Source: Oxalobacter formigenes (GTDB taxonomy: Bacteria; Pseudomonadota; Gammaproteobacteria; Burkholderiales; Burkholderiaceae_D). Taken from it: a stretch of DNA of 64,000 bases. How positions within the stretch are numbered: position 1 is the stretch's first letter; each line of letters begins with the position of its first letter. Both the position numbers and the translations under genes were made by a program. The notes beneath the pieces are model-generated. The model was not told where the DNA came from. It did no database searches and saw only the letters and a list, made by a program, of their open reading frames with translations. Below are positions 16,986 to 25,687 of the stretch, one piece after another. The stretch covers positions 1,116,001 to 1,180,000 of the forward strand of contig NZ_CP018787.1 in NCBI RefSeq assembly GCF_002127965.1, given 5' to 3'.

Positions 16986-17822
16986 ATGTATCTGGTAACA
17001 GGTGCTGGTGGACAGCTTGGAATGGAATTACGTGTCCTGTTAAAAGATTCTGCCATTTATGTGGATCGCAATGAGCTGGACATTTCATCTGAAACAGATG
17101 TCAGACGATTTCTGCAACAGAACAGTTTTGATTGCATTATCAATTGTGCCGCTTATACAGCTGTTGACAAGGCCGAGGATGAACCTGTATTGGCAGATGC
17201 CGTCAATCATTTGGGAGCCAAATGGCTGGCGAAATATGGCCGAACCATCATCCATATTTCAACAGATTATGTATTTGACGGGGCACATTCCAAACCTTAT
17301 CTTGAAGATGACCCGACATATCCTGTTTCTGTTTATGGGCAATCTAAACTCAGGGGTGAGCAGGCTGTTTTAAATAATGCCGAGACAGCCGTCATTATCA
17401 GGACAGCCTGGCTTTATTCAGCTCATGGGAGTAATTTTCTCAAAACGATGTTGCGTCTTGGCAGAGAACGTGATCATCTGAATGTGGTGTCAGATCAGGT
17501 CGGTACTCCCACCTTTGCCGGAGATCTGGCCAAAGCCATTGTCAGGATTTTACCGAAGGTAAAAGCAGGCAAAAAGAATATCTACCATTTTACCAATGAG
17601 GGCGTTTGTTCATGGTACGATTTTGCTCATGCGATTATGAAAATTGCCGGACTTTCCTGCAAAGTTCATCCAATCGAAAGCAAAAATTATCCGACCAAAG
17701 CGACTCGTCCTTTTTATAGTGTATTGAATAAAGAAAAAATCAAAAGCGACTTCAAACTGGAAATTCCGCATTGGCGTGATGCATTAATTGAAGTGTTGAA
17801 TGATATGAAAGAAGTTGAATGA
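16986..17822 (+). CDS. rfbD: dTDP-4-dehydrorhamnose reductase (RmlD)
   Basis: 278 aa. It reduces dTDP-4-keto-L-rhamnose to dTDP-L-rhamnose with NAD(P)H. It has the nucleotide-binding VTGAGGQLGMELR, NCAAYTAVDKAEDE, HISTDYVFDG with the catalytic Thr, and VYGQSKLRGEQ with the Tyr/Lys pair, then RTAWLYS and DQVGTPTFA. The stop overlaps the rmlB start by 4 bases. The gene order A-C-D-B differs from the common B-D-A-C order but the full set is present. Confidence 0.96.
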   Translation: MYLVTGAGGQLGMELRVLLKDSAIYVDRNELDISSETDVRRFLQQNSFDCIINCAAYTAVDKAEDEPVLADAVNHLGAKWLAKYGRTIIHISTDYVFDGAHSKPYLEDDPTYPVSVYGQSKLRGEQAVLNNAETAVIIRTAWLYSAHGSNFLKTMLRLGRERDHLNVVSDQVGTPTFAGDLAKAIVRILPKVKAGKKNIYHFTNEGVCSWYDFAHAIMKIAGLSCKVHPIESKNYPTKATRPFYSVLNKEKIKSDFKLEIPHWRDALIEVLNDMKEVE

Positions 17823-18838
17823 AATCGATTCTGGTAACTGGTGGCGCAGGTTTTATTGGTTCAAATTTTGTCCCCTATTTTGCTGAAAAATATCCTGAAT
17901 ATTTCATCATTAATCTGGACAAGCTGACGTATGCGGGAAACCTGGAAAATCTCAGAGAATGTGAAACCATGACGAATTACAAGTTCGTCCAGGGTAATAT
18001 ATGCGACGAGATATTGGTTCAATCACTGTTCGAGAAATACGACATCCGTGGAGTCATTCATTTTGCAGCAGAAAGCCATGTTGACAATTCCATTAAAGGG
18101 CCGAAGTCCTTTATGGAAACCAATTTTATGGGGACCTTCAATCTTATTGAAAACGCTAGAAGGCACTGGATGGAGGCGCCAAATCAATTCAAAAGTGGGT
18201 ATGAATCCTGTCGCTTTCATCATATCTCAACAGATGAAGTCTATGGCACTCTTGGAGAAACCGGGTATTTTTCCGAAGAAACGCCTTATGCCCCTAACAG
18301 TCCATATTCAGCCAGTAAAGCGGGGTCTGATTTTATTGTTCGAGCCTACCATTATACATATGGTATGAATGTGACGACATCCAATTGTTCCAATAATTAC
18401 GGGCCGAAACAGCATAGTGAAAAATTGATTCCAACTATCATCAGAAAATGTCTGGCGGAAGATCCAATACCCGTATACGGAAAAGGTTTAAATGTGCGTG
18501 ACTGGTTATATGTCATGGATCATTGTTGTGCGATTGATCTGATTTTTCATGAAGGAAAATCAGGCGAGACATATAATGTCGGCGGAAATAATGAACGTAA
18601 TAATCTGGAAATCGTTCATGCTGTATGTGCTATTCTGGACAAATACCATCCATGCAGTGATGGGAAGAAATATGAAGCGCTTATTTCATTCGTCACAGAT
18701 CGACCGGGGCATGATTTGCGATATGCCATCGATGCAAACAAGTTGAAAAATGATCTTGGATGGAAAGCGAATGAAAATTTCGACACCGGCATTGTCAAAA
18801 CAATAGCATGGTACTTGAATGAAAAAAAATTTATCTAA
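17819..18838 (+). CDS. rfbB: dTDP-glucose 4,6-dehydratase (RmlB)
   Basis: 339 aa. It makes dTDP-4-keto-6-deoxyglucose, the branch intermediate for both L-rhamnose and the 3-amino-3,6-dideoxy sugars made by genes further along. Motifs: VTGGAGFIGSNFVPYF, HFAAESHVDNSI, HISTDEVYGTLGE, NSPYSASKAGSDFIVRAY with catalytic Tyr/Lys, NCSNNYGPKQ and VRDWLYVMDHC. The active-site Asp-Glu pair is in TDEVYG. Its intermediate also feeds the ketoisomerase that begins 14 bases downstream, so the position is biochemically logical. Confidence 0.97.
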   Translation: MKSILVTGGAGFIGSNFVPYFAEKYPEYFIINLDKLTYAGNLENLRECETMTNYKFVQGNICDEILVQSLFEKYDIRGVIHFAAESHVDNSIKGPKSFMETNFMGTFNLIENARRHWMEAPNQFKSGYESCRFHHISTDEVYGTLGETGYFSEETPYAPNSPYSASKAGSDFIVRAYHYTYGMNVTTSNCSNNYGPKQHSEKLIPTIIRKCLAEDPIPVYGKGLNVRDWLYVMDHCCAIDLIFHEGKSGETYNVGGNNERNNLEIVHAVCAILDKYHPCSDGKKYEALISFVTDRPGHDLRYAIDANKLKNDLGWKANENFDTGIVKTIAWYLNEKKFI

Positions 18839-18852
18839 CCAGAATTTACGTG

Positions 18853-19248
18853 ATGAATTACAAATTAATGAATATGAAGGTTTTTGGAGACGAGCGTGGA
18901 AAGCTTGTTTCCTTGGAAAGTAATAAAAATATACCTTTTGATATAAAGCGTATTTATTATATTTTTGATACTCTTCCTGATCAGGTTAGAGGAATGCATG
19001 CACATAAAAATCTTGAGCAAATTATTATCGCAATGGATGGGGCATGCCAGTTTGTATTGGATGATGGAAAAAATCGTGAAGAGGTTTGGTTAAACAGGCC
19101 TGACGTTGGATTGTATATCGGGAAAAACATCTGGCGTGAAATGCGCCATTTTTCTTATGGGTGCAAGCTTCTGGTATTGGCGAGCGAATACTATGATGAG
19201 AATGAGTATATAAGGGATTATAAGGAATTCTTAAATGGAATTAAATAG
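18853..19248 (+). CDS. dTDP-4-keto-6-deoxyglucose 3,4-ketoisomerase (FdtA/QdtA type)
   Basis: 131 aa, single cupin domain of the WxcM/FdtA/QdtA family. It converts dTDP-4-keto-6-deoxyglucose to the 3-keto isomer, the committed step toward dTDP-3-amino-3,6-dideoxy-galactose (Fuc3N) or -glucose (Qui3N). Motifs: FGDERGKLVSLE, the Tyr-rich RIYYIFD, and the catalytic RGMHAHKNLEQ. GTG 18850 is adjacent, but ATG 18853 fits family length. FdtA and QdtA differ by C4 stereochemistry and cannot be separated by eye. It pairs with the DegT aminotransferase at 26644 and overlaps the next gene by 14 bases. Confidence 0.9.
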   Translation: MNYKLMNMKVFGDERGKLVSLESNKNIPFDIKRIYYIFDTLPDQVRGMHAHKNLEQIIIAMDGACQFVLDDGKNREEVWLNRPDVGLYIGKNIWREMRHFSYGCKLLVLASEYYDENEYIRDYKEFLNGIK

Positions 19249-19977
19249 AGATATAGAAAAATATACAAATAATTATTTATCTCATGATTTTGAAGATGTT
19301 ATGGCAAAATATCGGTCGGATAATGTACTGAAGGTATTAAATACGTATAAACCACGTAAAGTTCTCGAAATTGGTTGTGGAATGGATTCAATATTTAATT
19401 ACTATAGGTCATTTGATCTTGCAACGGTAGTAGAACCCTCTTCTTTATTTTTCGAAAAAGTAAAAAAGGATTTAAATGGATTAAATAATGTAGAAGTTTT
19501 TTGAACTTCTTCGAGGAAAAAGTTGATGAACTTGCTTCGAAAGAATTTGATTTTATTTTATTAAGCTGTTTGTTGCATGAAGTAGAGATGCCATCTGATA
19601 TTTTGCGAAAAATAAGAAGTATTTCAACAGAAAAAACAATATTACATGTTAATGTACCAAATGCAAAAAGTTTTCATCTGTTATGGGCGGTGGAAAGCGG
19701 CATGATTGAAAAAATTGGAATGTTAACCCAAACAGCTAAAAGTCTTCAACAGAATACTACATTTGATCTCTTGAGCCTTGAGAAAATTATTGGTGATAGT
19801 GATTTTAAGATAATTGAGAAAGGCTCATATTTTGTAAAACCATTTAATCATAGAAAAATGTTTCAATTGGTTGAAAATGGTTTTATTGATGAAGAATTAC
19901 TAAACGGCCTTTGTAGAATGATAAAGTATTTTCCTGAAAATGGAGCTGAAATATTTGCAAACTGTAAAGTCATATGA
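19235..19977 (+). pseudogene. Class I SAM-dependent methyltransferase split by a -1 frameshift
   Basis: Two ORFs make up one methyltransferase. The first (89 codons, 19235-19504) has motif I VLEIGCGMDSIF and VVEPSSLFFEKVKK and stops in NVEVF-TGA. The second, in the -1 frame from 19501, continues NFFEEKVDELASKEFDFILL with SCLLHEVEMPSDILRKIRS and HVNVPNAKSFHLLW. The join falls on a run of six T (19497-19502); one extra or missing T, a sequencing error, slippage or a true frameshift would all explain it. The 247-aa joined product would be full length. It overlaps the ketoisomerase by 14 bases and its stop overlaps the next start (ATGA). Possible role: methylation of a sugar. Confidence 0.75.
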
Positions 19978-20912
19978 TTCAAATAAAAAAATATACTGGT
20001 GAATGTAAAAAAATATGGGATGATTTTGTAAATACATCAAAAATACCCATGTTTATGTTTAATCGCGATTTTATTGAATATCATTCTGACCGGTTTGTTG
20101 ATTTTTCGCTGATGTTTTTCGAAGACGGAAATCTGGTTGCCTTATTGCCTGCATCAATTCATGAAAACGAAGTGAGATCGCATGGCGGTTTGACATATGG
20201 TGGATTCATAACAAATGAATCGATGAAACAAAAGAGAATGAATAAATGCTTTGAGGAATTAATAAAATTCTTAAAGCAAAATAAGATTGAAAGAATGATA
20301 TATAAAGCTATTCCTTACATATATCATAATAATTCTGCTCAGGAAGATATATATTCTTTATTTTTAAATAATGCTAACTTACTAAAAGTTGAACCATCTA
20401 CCACTATTTACCTTAATAATAGATTCAAAGTTTCGAAAAGCAGAAAGGGAATGATATCAAGAGCAAAAAAAAATAAAATCCAGATTATAGAATCAGAGGA
20501 ATTTAATTCCTTCATCGAGTTAGTTAATGGTGTATTAAAAAAATATCATCAAACACAAGCTGTTCATACGAATAAAGAACTTGTCTATTTGAAATCAAAA
20601 TTTCCTCAAAATATAAAGTTATTTCTGGCTATGAAAGAAGAAGAAATAGTGGCAGGTACTCTTATTTTCGAATATGAAGATTGCGTGCATACACAATATA
20701 TGAGTGCAAATGAAATCGCAAGAGAGGTGGGGGCGCTAGACTTATTAATTTATGATCTGATTGAAAAATATTCTCAAAATAAACTATATTTTGATTTTGG
20801 TATATCAACAGAAAAAGATGGTCAGTTGTTAAATGAAGGACTTATTTTCCAGAAAGAAGGGTTTGGAGGAAGAACAACTGCTTATAGTACATACGAATTG
20901 GAATTAAAATGA
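19974..20912 (+). CDS. FemAB/GNAT-type acyltransferase, probable sugar N-acyltransferase
   Basis: 312 aa. The layout matches the Acetyltransf_6/FemAB-like GNAT group: an N-terminal half with LPASIHENEVRSHGGLTYGG (typical of this group near residues 60-80), a basic central part SKSRKGMISRAKKNKIQI, and a C-terminal GNAT-like core FLAMKEEEIVAGTLIFEYED, HTQYMSANEIAREVGALDLL and YFDFGISTEKDGQLLNEGL. The DFGIS-x-E segment is characteristic. The tight position between ketoisomerase, methyltransferase and the rest suggests it acylates the 3-amino group of the dideoxyhexose; the usual enzyme for that step is a left-handed beta-helix protein, which is absent. Function is inferred from context. Confidence 0.75.
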   Translation: MIQIKKYTGECKKIWDDFVNTSKIPMFMFNRDFIEYHSDRFVDFSLMFFEDGNLVALLPASIHENEVRSHGGLTYGGFITNESMKQKRMNKCFEELIKFLKQNKIERMIYKAIPYIYHNNSAQEDIYSLFLNNANLLKVEPSTTIYLNNRFKVSKSRKGMISRAKKNKIQIIESEEFNSFIELVNGVLKKYHQTQAVHTNKELVYLKSKFPQNIKLFLAMKEEEIVAGTLIFEYEDCVHTQYMSANEIAREVGALDLLIYDLIEKYSQNKLYFDFGISTEKDGQLLNEGLIFQKEGFGGRTTAYSTYELELK

Positions 20913-21811
20913 GAATTAGTTTTTTACAAAATATATGGGATTTATTGAGAGGTAAAAGATCCTTTAAAGACTTTGAGCTATATTCTTTGCTGAAAAAAAA
21001 TAATGCATCTTGTTGTCCTCAAATGCTTCTAATTCATGAAGCACTTGAAAAAAAAGGTTTTATTTTGTCAGAAATAGAAAATATGCATCTTCTCTATAAC
21101 AATGGAAAATTAAAATTCAAAACTGATATTTTTTTTCCGTGGATTGCTTACGAAATTTTTGTAGATAACTTATATCAGTTTCGTAATGTAAATTCTTTGG
21201 AAGAATTAATAAAATATCCGGTTTTTGATATTGGTGCAAATAGGGGTTATGCAACTTTATACTTTGCTTCTCAGGAATGGTGTGAGCATGTTTATGCTTT
21301 TGAGTTAATTAGCGAAACAGCAGATTTGGCAGAAGAAAACTATAATATAAATAAAAATTTAAAACAAAAAATAAGTTTGTATAAGTTTGGCTTAGCCGCT
21401 AAAACTGGAAAAATTGAAGCTAAATATTTACCCGGGAGAGATGGAATATCTTCAATGAACTCTGAATTTTTAGAAAATTATGCGCCAGAAGAAAGGGATC
21501 ATGGAATTTTAAAAGAATATTCAGTTTACTCAGCTTCTGTTATATTGAAAAATATTATAGATGAAAATAGTCTTGATAAAATTATTATCAAAATAGATGT
21601 AGAAGGTGCTGAATATGAGATATTTGAAGACTTGGCGCTAAATTATCCTGAAATATTTGATAAAATATATAAAATTATTGGAGATACGCATCTTGGATTT
21701 GAAAAATATTTCAATATAGTAGAACCTTTTGGATTCAAAGTCATTTGGAAAAATCCGTGTAGCAATAATACATGTCCTTTTGAGATTGAAAATACGAAAT
21801 TTAGTAGATAA
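20909..21811 (+). CDS. FkbM family methyltransferase
   Basis: 300 aa. SAM methyltransferase of the FkbM type, which O-methylates sugars in many glycan clusters. Motif I is PVFDIGANRGYATLYFA, motif post-I is VYAFELISETADLAEENY, and the diagnostic IIIKIDVEGAEYEIFEDL lies near residue 225. The first ~80 residues are a helical extension without clear homology. The ATG overlaps the preceding stop (ATGA). Codon usage is strongly AT-biased like its neighbours. The target is unknown; methylation of a non-reducing terminal residue is typical for such clusters. Confidence 0.88.
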   Translation: MRISFLQNIWDLLRGKRSFKDFELYSLLKKNNASCCPQMLLIHEALEKKGFILSEIENMHLLYNNGKLKFKTDIFFPWIAYEIFVDNLYQFRNVNSLEELIKYPVFDIGANRGYATLYFASQEWCEHVYAFELISETADLAEENYNINKNLKQKISLYKFGLAAKTGKIEAKYLPGRDGISSMNSEFLENYAPEERDHGILKEYSVYSASVILKNIIDENSLDKIIIKIDVEGAEYEIFEDLALNYPEIFDKIYKIIGDTHLGFEKYFNIVEPFGFKVIWKNPCSNNTCPFEIENTKFSR

Positions 21812-21881
21812 ATTAAAAGTTTAATTTTAGGAAATATACTAAAATATAAATGGAATTTTGAATGTATTTTGTTAAAATTTT

Positions 21882-22607
21882 ATGAAATATGCTGTTATAT
21901 TGGCCGGCGGGTCTGGTAAACGAATGAAAAGCGAAATTCCAAAACAATTTATTTCTGTTTCCGGAATTCCTATTATTGTACGGACAATTCAAAAGATTAT
22001 TGGAATTGATATTTTTGATCGTGTTATTATAGCTATTCATTCTGACTGGAACGATGAATTATTATATTTAATAAATAAATATAAGTTTGATAAGTCTAAA
22101 ATTATTATAGTAAACGGAGGGGTTGAACGAATTGATTCGATTTATAATGCCGTAAATCATATAAATAGTTCGTATGGTATTTTTGAGTCAGACATAATAT
22201 TAATCCATGATGCAGTGCGTCCGTTTATAACTAAGAAGATTATTTATGATAGCATTGAAGCGTTACAGCTTCATGATGCAGTAGTCGCATCTTTGCCGGT
22301 AGTAGATACTATGTTATGGGTAGAAAATGCTCCCTTCGTGTCTAGTATGCCTATAAGATCAAAGTTATTTCATGGCCAAGCTCCAGATAGTTTTAGATTG
22401 CAAGTTCTTTATAATGCTTTATTTAATCTTACTTCTAATGAAAAGAAGATTATAACTGGAACAGCACAGATCTGTATGCTAAAAGGAATAGAGATTTTTA
22501 CTATTTGCGGTGATCCTATTAACATAAAAATTACAACCCCTTTTGATATTAAACTTGCAGAATATTTTTGTTCCTTGGAGGTCAATAATGAAAGCTTGTG
22601 TTCTTGA
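21882..22607 (+). CDS. Alditol-phosphate cytidylyltransferase (IspD/TarI family)
   Basis: 241 aa. It has the IspD/TarI fold: LAGGSGKRMKSEIPKQFI, VNGGVERIDSIYNAVNHI, ILIHDAVRPFI and the C-terminal KITTPFDIKLAEYF. IspD makes CDP-methylerythritol for isoprenoids; TarI/Bcs1-type relatives make CDP-ribitol. Here the gene lies directly before a polyol-phosphate dehydrogenase and an epimerase and overlaps the former by 20 bases, which points to CDP-alditol synthesis for surface polymer. The substrate may be ribitol-5-P, arabinitol-P or xylitol-P; it cannot be read from sequence. A housekeeping IspD would not be expected inside this AT-rich cluster. Confidence 0.82.
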   Translation: MKYAVILAGGSGKRMKSEIPKQFISVSGIPIIVRTIQKIIGIDIFDRVIIAIHSDWNDELLYLINKYKFDKSKIIIVNGGVERIDSIYNAVNHINSSYGIFESDIILIHDAVRPFITKKIIYDSIEALQLHDAVVASLPVVDTMLWVENAPFVSSMPIRSKLFHGQAPDSFRLQVLYNALFNLTSNEKKIITGTAQICMLKGIEIFTICGDPINIKITTPFDIKLAEYFCSLEVNNESLCS

Positions 22608-23625
22608 GTCGGTAGGAAATCTTGTTTATAAAGAAATTCCGGCGCCAACTCCTGCCAAAGGGGAGGTTTTGCTACGAATAAAGGCTTGCGGTATATGTAG
22701 TAGTGATTATGCTCGCGTTTTAAAAACAGGTACATATCATTTCCCCACTATTCCAGGTCATGAGTTTGCAGGAAAAATCGAGATGATTGGGGATGGCGTT
22801 GATCCTGTATTGATAGGAAAATCAGCGGTTATTTTTCCTCTGCTCCCTTGTGAAAAATGTACCTCCTGCCAAAGAAAACAATGGGCTCAATGCAAAAATT
22901 ATAATTACTTCGGTTCTAGATGTGACGGGGCATTTGCAGAATATTTATCAGTTCCCGTTTGGAATGTGCTTGTTTATGACGATGTTATACCTTATTGTGT
23001 TGCAGCGCTGACTGAGCCAGCTGCCGTTGCCTGGCATGCTGTAAGGATGGCACAAGTCACACGGAAGGATATAGTATGCATTTCTGGATCGGGTACTATT
23101 GCCATTCTGTGTGGGCTTTGGGCAATTAATCAGGGAGCTAAAAAAGTCTATCTGACTTGCCGTAGTAAGAAGAAAAAAATATATATAGAACAGTTCAATG
23201 AATTACAAGCTATTGTGATTGATGATTCCTTTCACGATACATTACTATCGAAAACCAATGGTGAAGGGGCTGATGTTGTGATCGAATGCGTAGGAAGTGC
23301 ATTGTCGTTGGAAACAGCCATCCGGTCTCTTCGTTCTGAAGGACGTATTATTCTTTTAGGCAACCCTGAAGGAGATATAACGTTAGAAAAAAATATATAT
23401 TGGAAAATACTTAGAGGAGAATATTCTATTCAAGGTGTATGGAATTCAATATATAAAGCAGAAAGATGTGACTGGAATGATGTGCTTGTGCATATGAAAA
23501 GTATGTATCCAATTCTCGAAAAATTGATTACACATAAATTTGAATTAGCAGAATGTCAAAATGCTTTTCAGACCATGACAGATTCTTCTATATTCTCCGT
23601 CAAAGGAATGTTTATTAATGAATAA
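22588..23625 (+). CDS. Zinc-dependent polyol-phosphate dehydrogenase (TarJ/GatD-like)
   Basis: 345 aa medium-chain dehydrogenase. Catalytic zinc residues appear in KACGICSSD and PGHEFAG; the structural zinc lobe is complete, CEKCTSCQRKQWAQC (four Cys). The segment FPLLPCEKC with GSRCDGAFAEY strongly resembles galactitol-1-phosphate dehydrogenase (GatD). The Rossmann part has ISGSGTIAILCG and DVVIECVGSA. The ATG at 22588 follows GGAGG by 6 bases and overlaps the cytidylyltransferase by 20 bases; the upstream in-frame extension is not credible. By context it should reduce ribulose-5-P or xylulose-5-P to an alditol phosphate, as TarJ does. Confidence 0.82.
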   Translation: MKACVLESVGNLVYKEIPAPTPAKGEVLLRIKACGICSSDYARVLKTGTYHFPTIPGHEFAGKIEMIGDGVDPVLIGKSAVIFPLLPCEKCTSCQRKQWAQCKNYNYFGSRCDGAFAEYLSVPVWNVLVYDDVIPYCVAALTEPAAVAWHAVRMAQVTRKDIVCISGSGTIAILCGLWAINQGAKKVYLTCRSKKKKIYIEQFNELQAIVIDDSFHDTLLSKTNGEGADVVIECVGSALSLETAIRSLRSEGRIILLGNPEGDITLEKNIYWKILRGEYSIQGVWNSIYKAERCDWNDVLVHMKSMYPILEKLITHKFELAECQNAFQTMTDSSIFSVKGMFINE

Positions 23626-24286
23626 AAAATCTGTAATATCTGCTTCAATGATGTGTGTAAATCCATTTACCTTAAACGAAACATTTTCTACTTTGGAAAA
23701 GGAAAATATAGAATATCTTCATTTAGATATTATGGATGGTATTTTTGTTCCAAATCTGGGATTAAGCCTGGATTGGATTAATTCACTTAGAAGATATACG
23801 AATATACCATTCGACTATCATATAATGACTATAAATCCGGACAATATATTACCGCTTTTACAAATTCAAGAGAAAGACATTATTTCCATACATTATGAAA
23901 GTACGCCTCAAATTTTGCGGACATTGGAAAATGCAAAAAAATATGGCGCTAAAGTTTTTTTGGCTATTAATCCAGGAACACCAATAGGTGTTTTGGAGGA
24001 GTTGATCTATTTCATTGATGGAGTCAATTTGTTAATGGTAAATCCAGGTTTTGCAGGGCAGAATATGGTTCCATTTGGCTTTTCAAAAGCAGAAAAACTG
24101 CATCGTTTTCTTGATGAACGAAATCTTGATATTGATTTTGAAGTTGATGGAAATATTACATTTGAAAATGCAAGGAAGTTGAAACAATATGGTGCAAACA
24201 TTTTTGTTGCCGGTACATCAAGTCTATTTGATAAAACTGGCATAAGGAATAACTCGATATTTGAAATGAGAAATCATTTGAAATGA
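23618..24286 (+). CDS. Ribulose-phosphate 3-epimerase family protein
   Basis: 222 aa TIM-barrel epimerase. Conserved catalytic/metal residues are present: SASMMC (Ser), YLHLDIMDGIFVPN (His and Asp), DYHIMTINP (His) and FEVDGNITFENA (Asp), plus MVNPGFAGQN for phosphate binding. The family interconverts D-ribulose-5-P and D-xylulose-5-P (or allulose-6-P). It overlaps the dehydrogenase by 8 bases. A cluster-borne copy beside a pentulose-phosphate reductase suggests that the reductase substrate is xylulose-5-P, giving an arabinitol or xylitol phosphate instead of ribitol phosphate; this is inference. The housekeeping rpe would normally sit next to gph/trpE. Confidence 0.85.
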   Translation: MNKKSVISASMMCVNPFTLNETFSTLEKENIEYLHLDIMDGIFVPNLGLSLDWINSLRRYTNIPFDYHIMTINPDNILPLLQIQEKDIISIHYESTPQILRTLENAKKYGAKVFLAINPGTPIGVLEELIYFIDGVNLLMVNPGFAGQNMVPFGFSKAEKLHRFLDERNLDIDFEVDGNITFENARKLKQYGANIFVAGTSSLFDKTGIRNNSIFEMRNHLK

Positions 24287-24315
24287 TGTTTTGTAATTAA
24301 TATCGTAAGAAAATA

Positions 24316-25551
24316 ATGAAACTCAAATATTTATTAAATGATTTTATATGGAATATTAAAAGGCGAATAAAAGTATTTCGGAATAAGAAAATAAATATTG
24401 TTTTTGTTTGTCATCGACCGGCCTTATGGGGATCTCTAAAGTCTTTTTTTGAAGCATGTAATGAAGATAAAAGATTCAATATCACGATTGTGGCTATCCC
24501 AAATAAAAAACAATTGCCTGGAACTGATTTTAATCATCAAGTTTATGAGTCTGAAGGTGCTGAAGTTTTTTTTAAAAATTTTCCTTGTGCTGTTATTGAA
24601 GGATATGATTATAAAAATGGCATTTGGTTTGATTTAAAAAAATTAAATATTGATTATATCTTTTTTCAGACTCCATATAATATCTGCAGACCAGAAGAGT
24701 ATCATAGCAAAGTTGTTTCGCAATATGCAAAGATTTGTTATGTTCATTATGCAGCTAATATGATGGGAAATGAAATATACGACGAGTCTTATCCCTTCAA
24801 TTTTATCAAAGATGTCAGTTTTTTCTTTTGTCAGAGCGACTATGATTTTGAACTTCTTGTTGCTCATTTGAAAAAAGTTAAAACAAAAATCAAGCGAAAA
24901 ATCTTTATTACAGGGTTTCCCAGGTATGATAGTCTTGAAAAATATAAAAAATGTGATAGTGATTTATGGAGTAGACGAAAAGAAAATGATATATGCAGAA
25001 TAATCTGGACGCCTCGATGGTCAACGAGAGAAAACAATTGTCATTTTTTTGACTACAAAGATAAAATTCTTGATTATATAGATAGTAACAATGAAATAGA
25101 TTTCATATTCAGGCCACATCCACAAGCTTTTCTCGAGTGGAATGCGAATGGAGAATTAAATGAAGAGGATGCTGAAAAATATAAAAATGAATATATTAAG
25201 AGAAAAAACGCAAAAATAGATTCTAGCGGTGAATACCTTCATACATTTTATTCGTCAGATATCCTGATAACTGATATATCCAGTATCATTGCGGAGTATT
25301 TTTTGACCGGAAAACCAATCATTTATTGCCATAAAACAGATCATTTTAATGATTTTTCCAGAAAAATGTCACAGGGGTTTTATTGGGTCAGCAACTGGGA
25401 AGAGCTGAGTAAAACACTTGATTTTTTGAAAAAAGGTATTGATCCACTTAAAGCAAAGCGTGAAGATATTATTAATGAACTTTTTCCAAATTCAGAGAAA
25501 AAAGCCTGTTGTGAAATTAAAGAAATTATTATTAAAGATTTCTTTAGATAA
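24316..25551 (+). CDS. CDP-alditol/CDP-glycerol phosphotransferase (TagB/TagF/TarL family)
   Basis: 411 aa. GT-B-type teichoic-acid polymerase family protein. Typical features are VFVCHRPALWGSLKSFFEAC at the N-terminus, the central TGFPRYDSLEKYK and WTPRWSTREN, then FIFRPHPQAFLEW (the HP motif) and SDILITDISSIIAEYFLTG with KPIIYC. The catalytic His residues of TagF lie in the equivalent RPHP and DxSS regions. No transmembrane helix is visible. The enzyme would transfer alditol-phosphate from CDP-alditol onto a glycan, and the three genes just upstream could make that donor. It is a Gram-positive-type activity in a Gram-negative locus. Confidence 0.85.
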   Translation: MKLKYLLNDFIWNIKRRIKVFRNKKINIVFVCHRPALWGSLKSFFEACNEDKRFNITIVAIPNKKQLPGTDFNHQVYESEGAEVFFKNFPCAVIEGYDYKNGIWFDLKKLNIDYIFFQTPYNICRPEEYHSKVVSQYAKICYVHYAANMMGNEIYDESYPFNFIKDVSFFFCQSDYDFELLVAHLKKVKTKIKRKIFITGFPRYDSLEKYKKCDSDLWSRRKENDICRIIWTPRWSTRENNCHFFDYKDKILDYIDSNNEIDFIFRPHPQAFLEWNANGELNEEDAEKYKNEYIKRKNAKIDSSGEYLHTFYSSDILITDISSIIAEYFLTGKPIIYCHKTDHFNDFSRKMSQGFYWVSNWEELSKTLDFLKKGIDPLKAKREDIINELFPNSEKKACCEIKEIIIKDFFR

Positions 25552-25687
25552 TTTTTGTATTATGTGAATGAAGTTTAATGCTAAATTATTTGATAAATTA
25601 CTATACTTATTTAAGTTAAGCAAAATAATATTTGTGCTATTTTCATAAAACATTTTGATGGGCTAGGTTAATATTCTTGGACAAAAA

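Noticed and set aside
19495-19505. Programmed frameshift with a classical X-XXY-YYZ heptamer
   Set aside because: The zero-frame codons are GTT TTT, which do not give the canonical heptamer. Slippage is possible, but a mutation or sequencing error explains the site equally well.
21882-22607. Housekeeping IspD for isoprenoid synthesis
   Set aside because: Overlap with a polyol-phosphate dehydrogenase, the nearby epimerase and TagF-like gene, and the strong AT bias all favour an alditol cytidylyltransferase; IspD normally neighbours IspF. Not formally excluded.
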